Assembly (NCBI RefSeq): GCF_000001735.4
Contig: NC_003076.8
Coordinates: 14,759,835 to 14,823,834 of the forward strand
DNA from: Arabidopsis thaliana
Lineage: Eukaryota > Streptophyta > Magnoliopsida > Brassicales > Brassicaceae
Reading direction: 5' to 3'
Length of the DNA stretch: 64,000 nt
Shown here piece after piece: positions 1 through 13,001 of this stretch. The position numbers were made by a program, and so were the translations under genes. The notes below the pieces were generated by a model. That model had not been told where the DNA came from, did no database searches, and saw only the letters and a program-made list of their open reading frames with translations. The number at the start of each line of letters is the position of its first letter. The stretch's first letter is position 1.

Positions 1-1440
1 TACTTTGTTGAACCTATAGGGACATATCATGAGACATGTACTGTTTTTAATTAGCTTGTAAATAGTTCAAGCTCATTGGATCTATATGGTAGTGACTGTT
101 AACAGTTGATTCTCAGAACTCGATGCTTCAACACTGAAGATTCTACTTATGCAAAATTCTAACAGGGAATGTTTAACTTGGTAAACAGGAGATCGAAGAA
201 ACCCATTCACAAAACTCCTGGGACAGAACTCATATACCCAACTCTATTCTGTGATTTAATTATCTAAAGACTCCCAAAAAAACATATGTTTTGCTGACTA
301 CTTTTTAAAAAAAAAAATTTTACATCCTTTTCTGCCAAAATCATTTCATAAGACATCACAAAACTTTTGGAATAATAATTACATGAATGAAGAATCCTAA
401 TTTGAATATACCAAGAGGTTTTGAAAGGTTTTAACTTTTTGATAGGTGTGTATGTGAGAAGGTACAGACATCGTGATAGTAATCTGATTATGTATAATTT
501 CAACTTGTAGTATACCGCATGTAGGCTTATATTTTAGTTAAACTAAAAACTTTTATTGTAAAAATGATTATAAATATATGATATTATTTTATTTGATTTT
601 AAATGTACAGTAAACTTCGAGTTGTATATGTTTTGTTGATATTATTTATATTGTTTAGTGTTTAAAATTATACACTTGTATTTTGATTGTTAATTTTAGA
701 GTTTTACCTGTAGTATACCATCTTGTATTAATATCGATTTAAACCCGTCAATTCTAGGATTTTTCAGCTTGTATTAAAAATTGAATCACATCATACACAT
801 AAAAAAAACTAATATGTTATTAATTATTGTAGTATATAAGATTATAAAATTTTAAAATAAAATGTATGAAATTGAATATAAATATTCAAATTGTGACTCA
901 GTACTCAGTATAAAATTTTCTTAAATCTATTTTTGACCCGTTATAATATTTTTTCATTTATTGAACAGTTTATATTCGTTTTTAAAAATTCAAATTATAG
1001 CATATGCGAAAAACTCTAATTATTGTTTTATAACGATGATATTATTTTTTCGCAAAAATAGAATCATATAAAGATGAGAGGTGTACTATAATAATTAATA
1101 AAAAATTAATATGATAATTTGGATATCAAATCTAATTAGTTGATTTTAATTGGTTACTTTTTTGGAAATTAATAATGTATTTCGTTTTTTAATTAAATTT
1201 AATTAATTAAATTAGTATTTGACTTTTTAATTTTTAAAGAGATGAATCAATTTACTTTTTAAATTTTATTTCTAATGGCATACCTATGTAATTACTTACA
1301 AAAAATAAGGTTATATTTAAAATGTACTTCCCAATTAATATAGTAGGATTAATAAAGAATTGATGATGTTAAAAAATAATAAAGAACCGTTTGAATGTAA
1401 ACCAAATTTACTCTAGAAAAAGAACCTCTAAACCCTAACC
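1..1440. other. AT-rich intergenic DNA, no gene recognised
   Basis: Very AT-rich sequence with only short, low-complexity reading frames. I see no conserved protein segment, RNA gene or clear transposon terminus. Two telomere-like CCCTAA units (about 1430-1444) overlap the stop codon of the RING gene that follows. Confidence 0.5.
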
Positions 1441-2091
1441 CTAATCTTCATCCTCTTCGAACGGAACTCTCCTACACAATGGACACGAATTTTGACGACC
1501 AATCCACTTAAAAATACATTTTTGATGAAACGAATGCAAACACTTGGGCATCTGAATGATGCTGTTATGATAAGTCTCCGATAACGAATCAGACAGCTTC
1601 TCAAAACAGATTGAACAAGACTCATCGGAATCCATGGACGGTTCCACAGTTTGTTCCTCAAGCAATCTCTGAAACACATCCACCGGAGCACCACTCGACG
1701 GAGCAGAAACAGGGGATACGATAAACCGAACCTCTTTGATGACTCTCACTTTCACCGTCATGAGAAAAGGTCTTTGATAGAGAGTGTAATTAGCACGCGA
1801 AAATCGAAGAGAAGAGATTTTCTCAGCCAAAGATTCACAAATAGAAGTATCACGGTGAAGTTGACGACGAAGGAGACGGGAGAGCTGTTCTGGTAGGAAG
1901 CTACGTGGCTTCAGGAGAACATGAGAGATTGGCGACAGTGATGCCACCACGGGTGTTGTTCCAGTAACATCTTCGAGCATCTCATGGATTACTTCGTGTA
2001 GTTCGATTTGGACAGCACTTGTGAACCCTAGATTCGAAGGTAGCTTCGACATCCTCGTAGCCACTTGTAGTCTCAAAGTTTCGGTTTCCAT
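1441..2091 (-). CDS. RING-H2 finger protein, probable E3 ubiquitin ligase
   Basis: Single-exon gene of 216 aa; ATG at 2091, stop at 1441-1443. The C-terminus carries a complete RING-H2 finger: C159, C162, C184, H186, H189, C192, C203 and C206, ending in an acidic tail (EEDED). Family knowledge: such domains recruit an E2 enzyme and pass ubiquitin to a substrate. The first 150 residues contain no domain I recognise and no clear membrane segment, so the substrate is unknown. It is divergent from the ARM-repeat gene, sharing an upstream region of about 0.8 kb with a 41-bp triplicated repeat. From memory this stretch of chromosome 5 has a cluster of similar intronless RING genes (AT5G37200-37280), and this is probably the last of them. 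The RING assignment is firm; ligase activity is inferred. Confidence 0.88.
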   Translation of the reverse strand: METETLRLQVATRMSKLPSNLGFTSAVQIELHEVIHEMLEDVTGTTPVVASLSPISHVLLKPRSFLPEQLSRLLRRQLHRDTSICESLAEKISSLRFSRANYTLYQRPFLMTVKVRVIKEVRFIVSPVSAPSSGAPVDVFQRLLEEQTVEPSMDSDESCSICFEKLSDSLSETYHNSIIQMPKCLHSFHQKCIFKWIGRQNSCPLCRRVPFEEDED

Positions 2092-2278
2092 GGTGTAGAA
2101 GAAGAAGAATGATCAAAACCCTAGTTTCGTTCGTTTGCGACAAGAAAGAGAGAACACGAAATTAAACAAAGAGAGATCGATTGTGTAAAGAGAGAAACAG
2201 AGAATGAGAGTGTAAATTGTTATCTTCAGATGATTCCTTGATTATATTTACACAGAGATTTAATATACAGAATCCAAG

Positions 2279-2400
2279 TTAATCTTAACCGTTAATTCAT
2301 TGTTTCTTTTTTTCTGTAGTTAATCATGGCCGTTTATTGATTATTTCCTTTTTTCTGTTGTTAATCTTAACTGTCAATGGATTGTTTCCTTTTTTCTTAG
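2279..2400. repeat. Three tandem 41-bp repeats between divergent genes
   Basis: Units at 2279-2319, 2320-2360 and 2361-2400 (41, 41 and 40 bp). Each begins TTAATC and ends in a T-run followed by CTGTAG, CTGTTG or CTTAG. They lie just upstream of the RING gene's probable transcription start, in the DNA it shares with the ARM gene. Confidence 0.75.
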
Positions 2401-2895
2401 TTAGATTATTGAACCGGGATTTAACCAGTAAAATAGTTTGTTAGTGGTTCGGTTTCCGGCTATTGCACCAGAATACAAACTAACCGGAACAAGCAGAGTA
2501 AATCTTCTTCTTCCTTTTTCCAATTGAGTTATTATATTTTTCGCTTCGGCTTCTCTCTCTCTCACAAGCTCCGTTATCGGAATCAAACACAGTGGGAAGA
2601 ATCAAAATTGACAGATGTGATGTCAAATCTCTTCAAAACGTGAGTGTCTCTGTTTAAGTCGATTGGACTGTGTTTTGTATTGATTCGAGCATTTGAATCA
2701 TCTTTCTCAGAAAATCCAACACTCTTTGCTTTAGTTATGTGATTCCCTTGGCGTTGTCTTATAGTTTGCGATTCTGTAGTTGAGTTGAATAAATAGTTTG
2801 CACCCGAATTTGTTTTCTCCGATTTAGGGATTTGATTTTGAAATTGCAGAAGAAAATTTTAAAGACAAGAGTGTTAGTTGTTGGATAGTGAGAGA

Positions 2896-4263
2896 ATGTT
2901 TACAAATAATCAAAGACAAGAAGAACGTACTGGAAAACATGGAACACCAAGGCTTCAATATCTTCAGGTCTCTTCAATGTCTGTTTTTGAGATTTTTATA
3001 AGAATCTAAGAAGCATTGTTGGAATTGAGTTTGTCTTCTTTTTTGGTAGGAGCTTGTGAGTCAGTTTCAGAATGCAACTGATGAAGGTATTGGTTTTAGT
3101 CACATCTCTTCATGCTTCTGTTTGAACATTTAGAAAGTATTGTTGCATAAGACTGGCTTTGGTACTTTCTTGTGATTAATGTATCTTTAAGGCATTGCTG
3201 ATTTGTAGTATGAATTTAAGGACTGTGTGTGGTTCATATGGAAATGTTAGGGGTACTTAAGTAGAAGATGGATTAATATACAAAATGAGCACATACGGTT
3301 CGTGTTAAACATTAGTTTATAAGCACATATCTAGGTTTCGTAGCATGTGCAAACATGACAATAGAATTAAAGTCCAACATTAGCAGTTTAAGCCTTATGG
3401 CAAATCGCTGTCATCACTTTCAAATGCATCTATAAGATTTGAGATGTAGCAAGCCTAATCTAGTATATCTCTGGTTGTTTTGTCACTTAGTTTTGTAAAG
3501 TTATATAACACGATTACTGTTTTGCATCTGCAGAAACAAAGGAGAGAATTGTAGCAAACTTGGCGAATTTTGCATATGACCCTTACAACTACACTATTTT
3601 ACGTCAGGTAACCTTGAGTATGCTCATGTTCTATCGTTTTCCATAAAGAACCCTAATACTCACCTCTTTAATCTTCTCACGATGGAAATGTTACTGGTGT
3701 ACTCGAGCAGCTAAATGTCTTGGAACTATTCGTAGACTGTATAACAGAGCCAAATGAGAAGCTTGTAGAATTTGGGATAGGAGGAATATGCAACGCTTGT
3801 GCCGGTAAAAAGCCTCGAATATTATGAACGTAGTCTGATACTAAACTGCTTCTTGTTGTTACCATAATTGCCATTACTGATAATCGAACCAAATGCACTT
3901 TCATGTTCTTGTGCAGAGCCAAAAAACGTTGCTACCATTGTCGAGGCTGATGGAATTCCTCTGATAATCAAATCCTTATCAAGCCCTGTCCGGAACACTG
4001 TGAGTACACCTCATTTATGTTTATCTGGTGTTTAAATTGGAAACTCAAAAGTTGTTAGATTTTTTTTGGTTTTCTAATAGGTGAACTACGCGCTTGGGGC
4101 TTTGTATTACATGTGTGACTATAACAGAGCAACGAGAGAGGAGATTTTGAGACCAGAAGTGGTGGATCTCATCGAGAGGTACGCAGCGGCTGAATCTGTC
4201 AGTGTAAGCTTTAGTAACTTGGCTAAGGCGTTTCTTGACAAGCATGTTCATGCAAACACATGA
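2896..4263 (+). CDS. Armadillo-repeat protein, ARMC7-like
   Basis: Six exons: 2896-2967, 3050-3086, 3534-3607, 3711-3804, 3917-3999 and 4081-4263. They join to 543 nt (180 aa) with all GT-AG junctions in phase. The start is the first ATG of the open frame ([10 protein letters not shown]). The protein is a run of armadillo-type helices, with an [15 protein letters not shown] segment followed by [10 protein letters not shown] and [13 protein letters not shown], the usual hydrophobic spacing of ARM repeats. Length and order fit the small animal/plant ARMC7 family, whose members are spliceosome-associated adaptors; the role here is inferred from the family. There is no signal peptide or membrane segment. 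From memory it corresponds to AT5G37290. The transcript probably begins in the 2.6-2.9 kb region, where a 5' UTR intron is possible. Confidence 0.9.
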
Positions 4264-7200
4264 GATTCTTGAATTTTATCTTCTCTATTAAACACTTGGA
4301 ATCAGCTTGAAAATACCAAAGATGACGATTTTGCCAAGAGTTTTTGTATAGCAATGGGCCAAAACGCAAACGCTACAATGAATGTTTTGAGGATTGGGAA
4401 AGCGTTATGTTGCGGCTAGTGAGAATCTAAATGAGGAATGTATAATAGATTCAGTACACTCTCTTGTTTCTCGAATCTGATTAAAATGGAATAAGACGTA
4501 TGAAGAATGTGCACATAAATGTAACCATGTAATAACTAAAGAATCAATGAAGTGAGAACATACATCTTCTGCTTTCTAAGCCTTCTCTTGATTTCACTAC
4601 AAAATTTACACAACAAGCAATGTTATTAAAAAAAGAAGGTCAAGTACTCATCGAAACCAATTTAGCGGCTTAACCCGATATCACAAATGATCAGTTCCAG
4701 TGTCATTAGACTTGAGCGTTAGGGAGTTTTTAAGAGGACAAAATCTATTCTGTCTTCCCGAAAACCACTATGACCGTGAGGGGGAAACAACTTCGGGAAG
4801 ATGGTTAAAGGGACATACCGTTCATCGGTGGTCTAATCGATCTTTTTCTCGCAGGTTATTCTCGAGTTCTCGCACACATAAAAGTTTTTAATCGTATGAA
4901 AGTTCCCGAAAATTTGACAAAAACTTAATTTTTTACAATTATAAAATTTCATTTAAAAAAAAACTTGTTTATAATTTGCTTTCTTCCTATTAATCCTTTG
5001 ATTCCTAGACTTATTTTGCTTTCTTGCTCCTAAATTAATTGAGTTGCTCTCTTGGTTCGATTTAAATTGTTTGATCGACATCGATCTGGAGTGAATTTGG
5101 AGGAAGTGTAGACCCTAAAAGGTCGTATCTCAAACTCGATGTTGGCATGTGATGCAAGAATTTGACTTACAAGTGGGTGTAGATCAAGGGTTGATGTTAA
5201 TCTACTATCCGATGTAATTCGATACGTTCCATTGATGTGAGGAGGGGCCAATGTTCATGCTTAAGCCTCTAGTGTTATCACCGAACTCAAGACAATTGAA
5301 TGCTGCAAGATTGTGTACTAAGAGTATGCAGACTGATTTTACGTGTCAAGACTTTCCACTGCGATTTCAACCACAGTGTACGTATGTTTTCAGTGACAAT
5401 AATACGGTATTATTAATACCCGACTCTTTCACAAACTTTGGAAATTAGTTTGAGTTCAATTCAAAATCGCATTTAAAAAAATAATAAAAAAATTACATGA
5501 AACCCACAATATTTGGTATGAAATTTAATATGGTAGTTAGTAACCTCGTAGGTACAACATTCATCTTCTTGCTGCCGACATCATAATTGTTCATAAATAT
5601 TTTTGAACACGTACATATAATGTTCATGGACCAAATCTGATCAGACTCCTAATTAGATGAATTGTGTGGTCGATTTTGAGATGTACTTTTTGAATCATAA
5701 TTCTTTCAACTACTCGAAATAAATTTCCCTCACCATCCCAAGACTACTAGAATAGCATATTCTTAAATATAAATTATTATATAACCAAACTATTATTCTT
5801 TTTAAGATTATCACTGGATGTTACGTTGAAGTTATAAGACATGATATATATCACTCAATTTCAGAAATGAGTAGAGTTCTTAGTGCATAGTTTTTCTTAA
5901 ACCTACAAGGCTACAATGAATAAAGCACGACACCATACTGTTCTCAAAATATTTGTATATAGTGGAACTCGGTTGAAACATATATATACCAGTAAAGTTA
6001 TTTTTGTTTTTGTTAATAAAAGAGTAACTCGTGAACTTGAAATCAAGGAGCTAATAAAAAATTATTTTTGTTTGAATTTAACTTTTTCAAAACCTAACAC
6101 GAAAATCAGAAATTCTGAGGGGTTAGAATGGTTCTCACTTGTTTACGTTTCTACGTCCAAAATACTCATTGAGTTTTCACATTCTCAAGTTTTGGAAAAA
6201 TTAACAATTTCGTTTATACCACTAACATGTTTAAAACTATAATTATTCTAAAACTTTAATTATCAAGTTCATTTCGTTTAGCTAAAATTTATTCTGTTAT
6301 ATAGTTATTTATTGGATATAAACCCTAAATTTAGTGTTTTGATGCCACACGTAAGCTGATTTTCAAATCACAACTTTATAAATTCCCTCATTAATTTATC
6401 TTCTAATGCATCTATCAACAATAACGTTATTTATATATGTTGTCTATATCTATTAATCTAAATTTGTTACAAACAATTTAAGTCAGCACTTATCGGTTTT
6501 ATGTCTACATCATACATTATGTAGGTTGTACGATGACGTGGGTTGTAGCTAGTTAGGTATAAAAATTTACTTTTAAAAGAAAAACATAATCTCCTCATCA
6601 AAAGCTTTTAATTGAATTTAATAGCCAGGGCCAAATATGCCAACAATATACACCAAAAAACATATTTGTCGCTAGAACAGTGCTAATTAAGGGACTCACA
6701 TACTATTAGACATTAGTGCATGTCAGCCAATAGGCTTATTGTATTTTCAACATGTTGGCCCATGTCAGCCAATAGGCTTATAGTATTTGCTAAAAATAAA
6801 AATATATATATTTGCTCAAGTGTTGGTGTTGCATGGTTCAATATTTATCAAAACTCAAAAGAATTGTTGACTAACTTTACATATTAACAAGACTAATCAT
6901 TTTTCTGGTTTGTCCTTAATTTTAAATATGTAAACCACTCATTTATGATTTCTCCAATTTAGAAAGAGTGAGATGTGAAGTTTCTCCCAAAGAAAGAAAA
7001 AAACTACAGGTAAATAAAGTGTATACTGCTTTCCAAAATATGTCGAATTATCACAAAAATAAAACGAATTTATAATTAAACATCTCGTTATGGATTTTGT
7101 ATAGAAATTTATTGGCCTACAACTGTTAATAGACATATTATTTGGCATTGTACGTAATCTAGATTAGCCAAACTATATATAGAACATCATGTTTAGCTGA

Positions 7201-7625
7201 TTTTTCAAAAAAAAAAAAAAAAAAATCATGCGTAGACGAAATGCAAGTTTTAATTTAATTTTATTGCTTTCTCTGGTTAGCTCTAGAGGTCTTTAATCCA
7301 CCGATCTTAAAAAAAAATCCAACTTTCTACTTTCTCTTTCTAAATGAAACAATTCCATATTTTTCATTTCATTTATACATCATACACTTAATTAATGATA
7401 TTCTCTTTCTAGTAATTAGTACATTAATTTAAATTTATCAAGAAAATGCTGTTGAACATATATAATCAATTATTATGAAATGAAATTTATAATGAAATGA
7501 TTTGTTTGATAGAAAGAATAAATTATAAACTACTTAAGAGACCGACGAAGATAGCAACGACAAAACCCTAACCTTATACCAACCCTCATTTAATACCAAT
7601 AAAAAAAGAGGGACAAAAAAAATCA
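4264..7625. other. Intergenic DNA, old repeat remnants, no gene
   Basis: AT-rich. Short open frames at 4700-4891, 5030-5251, 5251-5448 and 5916-6242 show no conserved motif. A segment of about 27 bp containing CATGTCAGCCAATAGGCTTA occurs twice, near 6719 and 6762, as a small tandem duplication. The last 150 bp are the WSD1 promoter and 5' UTR. Confidence 0.45.
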
Positions 7626-7679
7626 ATGCTATATAATCGAAGTATCCACTACAAAGGTTGGAGAATCCTTAAACTGACT

Positions 7680-10224
7680 ATGAAAGCGGAAAAAGTTATG
7701 GAGAGAGAGATCGAGACAACGCCAATAGAGCCTCTTAGCCCAATGTCACATATGCTAAGTTCGCCAAATTTCTTCATTGTCATAACTTTTGGGTTTAAAA
7801 CTCGATGCAACCGATCGGCCTTTGTTGATGGCATCAACAACACATTGATCAATGCTCCCAGATTCTCCAGTAAAATGGTAAAAATATTTATTTTACACGT
7901 ACGTATGCATGCATATTATTATATGTAGACACATAAAAAACAAGTTTACGTAATCTACTCTTATGTGTTTTTTTTTTTCTTATAATATCAAAGAATTCAC
8001 AAGTTCATTCTTCAGTATATATTCTTACAACTTGTGTTTTTTTTATTATATCAAAGAGTTTAAATTCATCACTCTCTATTTGACTATTTCTATGTATGCA
8101 ACACAAGTAGCTAGATTTGTTCTAAGTTATGTCTTAGGGATCATATTATTTTTTTGTTTTGTTTTTGTTTCCAGGAGATAAATTATAAGAAAAAAGGAGA
8201 ACCGGTCTGGATTCCTGTTAAACTTCGAGTAGATGATCATATTATTGTGCCGGATCTTGAATATTCCAACATTCAAAATCCTGATCAGTTCGTAGAAGAC
8301 TATACTTCAAACATAGCTAATATTCCAATGGACATGTCCAAACCTCTTTGGGAATTTCATTTACTCAACATGAAGACATCAAAAGCAGAATCTTTGGCTA
8401 TAGTAAAAATACATCACTCCATTGGTGATGGGATGTCTCTTATGTCCCTACTACTTGCTTGTTCACGAAAAATATCAGACCCTGACGCGCTAGTTTCTAA
8501 TACCACGGCTACAAAAAAGCCAGCTGATTCCATGGCTTGGTGGTTGTTTGTTGGGTTTTGGTTTATGATAAGAGTCACCTTCACCACTATTGTTGAGTTT
8601 TCCAAGTTAATGCTTACAGTATGCTTTTTGGAAGATACCAAAAACCCTCTTATGGGTAACCCGAGTGATGGATTTCAATCTTGGAAGGTTGTCCATCGGA
8701 TAATAAGTTTTGAGGATGTCAAGTTAATAAAGGACACAATGAACATGGTATATAATCACTGTTATTTAGCTTTATATTGATCATTCATTTCATTTACGTA
8801 CACTAATAACTTCATAATATTCTACTTCTTTTGCAGAAGGTGAATGATGTTCTTCTTGGAATGACACAAGCAGGTCTTTCAAGATATTTGAGTAGCAAAT
8901 ATGGTAAATTCAATCTCCTTCTAATTTTATAAGTACCTTAAATAATACTTTTAAGCATAGACTCAAAGCTTATGTTTCATTAATTTATGTTTTCAAATTG
9001 ATGAAGATAGAACGATTGAAAGAAAATAGTTGTTCGACATAGTTTTATCTTCCACCAATTATTATTTAATCGATATCTAGTCCCATCACAAAATGGTACC
9101 ATCTGAAGTTATGAAAATTGAAATCAAAGTTTACGCAACCACTATTCCACATAATACTGTCATAGTATTAGTTACTCTCTTTAATTCAAAATTTGTAATA
9201 TAAACTTTATAAATAAAATTTGTACGATAATTTTCTATAATTCTAAATACTTTCAAATATATTTCTATAGTATTAGAACATGCTTAATAATAGTTATAAT
9301 ATTTGATCACTATCGACAGATGGATCAACGGCTGAGAAGAAAAAGATCTTAGAAAAACTCCGTGTTCGTGGTGCCGTAGCTATAAACTTAAGACCAGCAA
9401 CAAAGATAGAGGTGATGATAATCATTACAAATTTTACAATCATACAAAAACAACATTTCTAATAAACAAGAAAGTAAAAGTTTGATAAAGTATGAAAATG
9501 TAGGATTTGGCTGATATGATGGCGAAGGGTTCAAAGTGTAGATGGGGAAACTTCATAGGAACGGTTATATTTCCGTTGTGGGTGAAATCAGAGAAAGATC
9601 CGTTGGAGTACATTCGACGAGCCAAAGCTACGATGGATAGGAAAAAAATATCTCTGGAAGCTTTTTTTTTCTATGGAATTATTAAATTCACCTTGAAATT
9701 TTTTGGAGGAAAGGTGAAATACTAAACCAAGATATATGAGCTTATTTAAAATCAATACATTTTAGTGCATATTGCTAACTTTTTTCGATCGTAAGAACTT
9801 AATTAACAGGCAGTAGAAGCTTTTGGAAAGAGGATATTTGGTCACACATCATTGGCATTTTCAAATGTGAAAGGTCCCGATGAAGAAATAAGTTTTTTTC
9901 ACCATCCGATTTCATATATCGCAGGAAGTGCATTAGTTGGAGCACAAGTAAGTATATACTCTCTTTTCGTTTAAGTATACTGGTTTACTCTTGTGAACAA
10001 TTATGAAACTTTTGATGAAGTTAATTAACTAATTGTTTTTTTTAATGTTTAACAAGGCTCTCAATATCCATTTTATAAGCTACGTAGACAAGATTGTCAT
10101 CAATCTAGCTGTTGACACAACAACGATTCAAGATCCTAATCGACTATGTGATGATATGGTGGAAGCACTTGAGATCATCAAATCTGCCACACAAGGGGAA
10201 ATATTTCACAAAACGGAAGTTTGA
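7680..10224 (+). CDS. WSD1: Wax ester synthase/diacylglycerol acyltransferase WSD1
   Basis: Bifunctional acyltransferase that joins a fatty alcohol to an acyl-CoA to make wax esters of the stem cuticle, with weak DGAT activity; acts at the ER (family knowledge). Seven exons: 7680-7877, 8175-8747, 8837-8903, 9320-9411, 9504-9713, 9810-9947 and 10057-10224, giving 1446 nt and 481 aa. The catalytic HHxxxDG motif is intact as HHSIGDG at residues 146-152. One hydrophobic segment lies at about 187-206 (WWLFVGFWFMIRV). The C-terminal acyltransferase half contains FSNVKGP and ends KTEV. I chose the ATG at 7680 (MKAEKVME), which agrees with the protein I remember; the frame is open back to an ATG at 7626 and has another at 7698. 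The gene looks intact. From memory this is AT5G37300. Confidence 0.96.
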
Positions 10225-13001
10225 AACACATCACCTGATGTTTGATCAGGGTTATGTAATATATAACTATATGAAGTTTTGTATTTGCAATGAATTTTTT
10301 TATGGAGTATGATAACCAAAATATGTGGTGAAGTGTAAGTTTGTTTGTTTGGTTTGATCTTAGGTGTTTTATGAACAGTTGGCAAAATGGTAAAAGGGCA
10401 TAACAAAAGATCACCAAAAATTGAGAAAGTATCACATAATTTTTAGGCAAAAGGATTTAGGGTCTATTGCGCTTTCTTTACTAACATGTAATTAAAAAGA
10501 TTTAGGGTCTATTGCCCTTGTTCACAGAATTATGAGTTTACGGTTAGAAGAAAAATCATTTTTGACAATTACATGAAGTTCTGTAGTCTGTTTCTTTCTT
10601 TAGGAAGAAACTGAGATCTCAAATAATTGGCATAGTCTTCCGCTTCGCTTCTGATTTTTCAGATTATAATTGAATTTTCATCTAACGATTTGCTTCCATG
10701 GCTTCGATTGAGGTTAGATCTGGAGGATCACGCTATGAAGTTTGTTTATTTGGTTTGATCTTAGGTGTTTTATGAACAGTTGGTGAAATGGTAAAAAAAA
10801 AAACAAATGAGAGTAGACACATGTCATAAATATAGATGGCACATGTCAGTTTAAGGTACCTTGTGTTTAGAGGTAACCCAACCTATTATATTAAATTTCT
10901 TATTGATCTACCATATATTCTTATTCTTTTGTTTTAATATAGGATTTTGTGCAAAAAAACTTTCAAAATCGCTCATTTTTGTAACTTTACCTATATTATA
11001 AATGTCCAAAAAATACAAATCAATTCCATGAAATCAAGAATAATACGCAAATATACCCCCTTTTGCAACTTTACCGATATTATAAACGTTTTCACGATCA
11101 TATACATTTCTTTTTGAAAATTTTAAGATATAGTTGAACACCTCATCCCGAGGACTTTGATTTGATATATTATTTATCAAAATTTTAAATTTTGACAATA
11201 GCAAAAAAGAGCTATATTAGATATTATTTTTGACTTCATATTGTTATTTTGTATTTTTTGTACGTAAATGGTAAAATTGCGAAACAGATGACTTTGAATT
11301 TTTTTTGAATAAAACCCTTCAATAAACTTCTAGTCAAAAATATATTTCATTTGAAGTTCATACCAACTCGAGCTCCTGAAGTGAGTGACGAGCCTATAAA
11401 GATACATCATTTAGGGTTAAATTTGAATTGGTCTTCATCTATTTTTTTTTGGGTTTTATGGTACGAGCCATTTTGATATGATCCAACACTAATACATAGC
11501 CTTCTTGTTTCCTAGTTGAGCTATCTTGGTTAGAGAAAACTAAATTATTGTCCAAATTTCGTATCCCAAACATCAGTTAATTTTGGCCGTTATTGAAGTT
11601 GATTGATCGACGAAAACTTGACGATCTTTAGAGCATCTACATCGCACAAAAAAAGATAATGGATCATTAACATTAAATATAATAAAAATTAAGAAAAAAC
11701 AGAGTGAATAAAAGAGACTCTGTCTTTTGTGTCTATGGGAGACATATTTTGCTCGACATCTTACGTGGCAGCATCAGATTAAGTAAATATTAAATTTTAT
11801 TTAAAGACATTTTAAAAAGTTCACAAAAAATGAATTTTTCTTCCTGATTTTTTTGAGACCATTACTTTCTTTTTTGGTATTAAACAAAAATTTATTTTGT
11901 GCATAGAAAACTTTCATCCAACAAAAACCACTATCACATTTTATATTTATGTGGGACCAGAAAACATATTTTTCTTATATACTACGAACCAGTCAAACCT
12001 TATATGTTTGGAAAATCTCCTCAATTTTATAAAATGTTCAGCTTCCGAAACTCTTTACATGTTGAAAAAAATATAGTCCTTACATGTTCTCTTGTTAGTT
12101 TCTTTCATCACCCTTGATTTTTTCAGGAATTGTGATAAATCTTTGTGATACTTTGTTTTAAAAAAAAAAAAATCTTTCTGATGCCATTTCTACTTGTACT
12201 CTATTACCAATCGGCAGCATTTTCTTTTCTGGTTTCAAATTGAAATCTCTTTGGTTAGGATATATTTGAATTTCCTGGTTCCAATTTCTATAATTTCTTC
12301 AATTTCTCATAAATTCACCAAGCTTCAATGAATCCCCTAATTCAAGACTACTTCGACATTGGAGACACTCCTTGATCTTAGCTGGACTTGCCAAGTTTTG
12401 AGAAGATCGAAATAGTTGTTCCGATACACGGGGAGTCGAGGACCTTCCGATAGATATTGTTAGGCGGGAAACTCTTGTGCTCACTTAATTAGTTTGTTTG
12501 TTTTTTTGATCAAGTGATCACTTAGTTCTGTATTGGTAGTTTTACTCTGTATTTTCGTCTCCCAAAGCTTTTGATGCGTTTAATGCAAGTAAAATTGACG
12601 TAAGTGTCTCTCATCAAGGAAGCAAACGTGTTTTGTTTGTATCTTTTAGCAAATCTCCCTAAATAATTTTTGCTTGTATCAGTAGAATTAGTAGACATCG
12701 TATTAGTCTTTCACTATTTTGTGGGAAAAAATATCTACGAGAAACTTGTGTTCGTACCTACTGTCTCACTATCGTTCTCAAGGACATCATACCACAAGAG
12801 AATAACTAAAAATATAAGATCTGAAAAAAATAGAAGGGTAACAAAACAAAACAAAAATAGACAACCTCGCCGGATCGCCTCATCACCATCGCTGTTACAA
12901 CGACAACATTAAGCAACATAACCTTCTATATCAACAAGTTAAAGACACAACAGAATATGATATCTTACCTAGTAGTTGAGGGAGTGAAGAATCTTCAAGT
13001 T
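10225..13001. other. Intergenic DNA with duplications, no intact gene
   Basis: Holds the WSD1 3' UTR, a pair of 58-bp direct repeats (listed separately) and low-complexity AT-rich DNA. At about 10970-11090 a sequence with TAACTTTACC(T/G)ATATTATAAA is duplicated. The last 150 bp are probably the 3' UTR of the minus-strand TM9SF gene. No coding gene is supported; the 11899-12117 and 12299-12484 frames look random. Confidence 0.45.
10337..10795 (+). repeat. 58-bp direct repeats around an exon-like insert
   Basis: Copies at 10337-10394 and 10738-10795 share GGTTTGATCTTAGGTGTTTT and most flanking bases. Between them, near 10450 and 10497, GATTTAGGGTCTATTG is also duplicated. Just before the second copy (10600-10737) is a less AT-rich stretch resembling a 5' UTR plus first exon, with an ATG at 10698 opening MASIEVRSGGSRYE. 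No donor gene is recognised. Confidence 0.6.

Noticed and set aside
1428..1446. Interstitial telomere-like AAACCCTAACCCTAA
   Set aside because: Only two units, overlapping the RING gene's stop codon; telo-box words are common and nothing else supports a function.
4700..4891. 63-codon plus-strand frame after the ARM gene
   Set aside because: No conserved motif, no splice partners and no homologous family recognised.
5916..6242. 108-codon open frame in AT-rich DNA
   Set aside because: Composition follows the AT background (many K, F, I, N), with no domain or coding bias.
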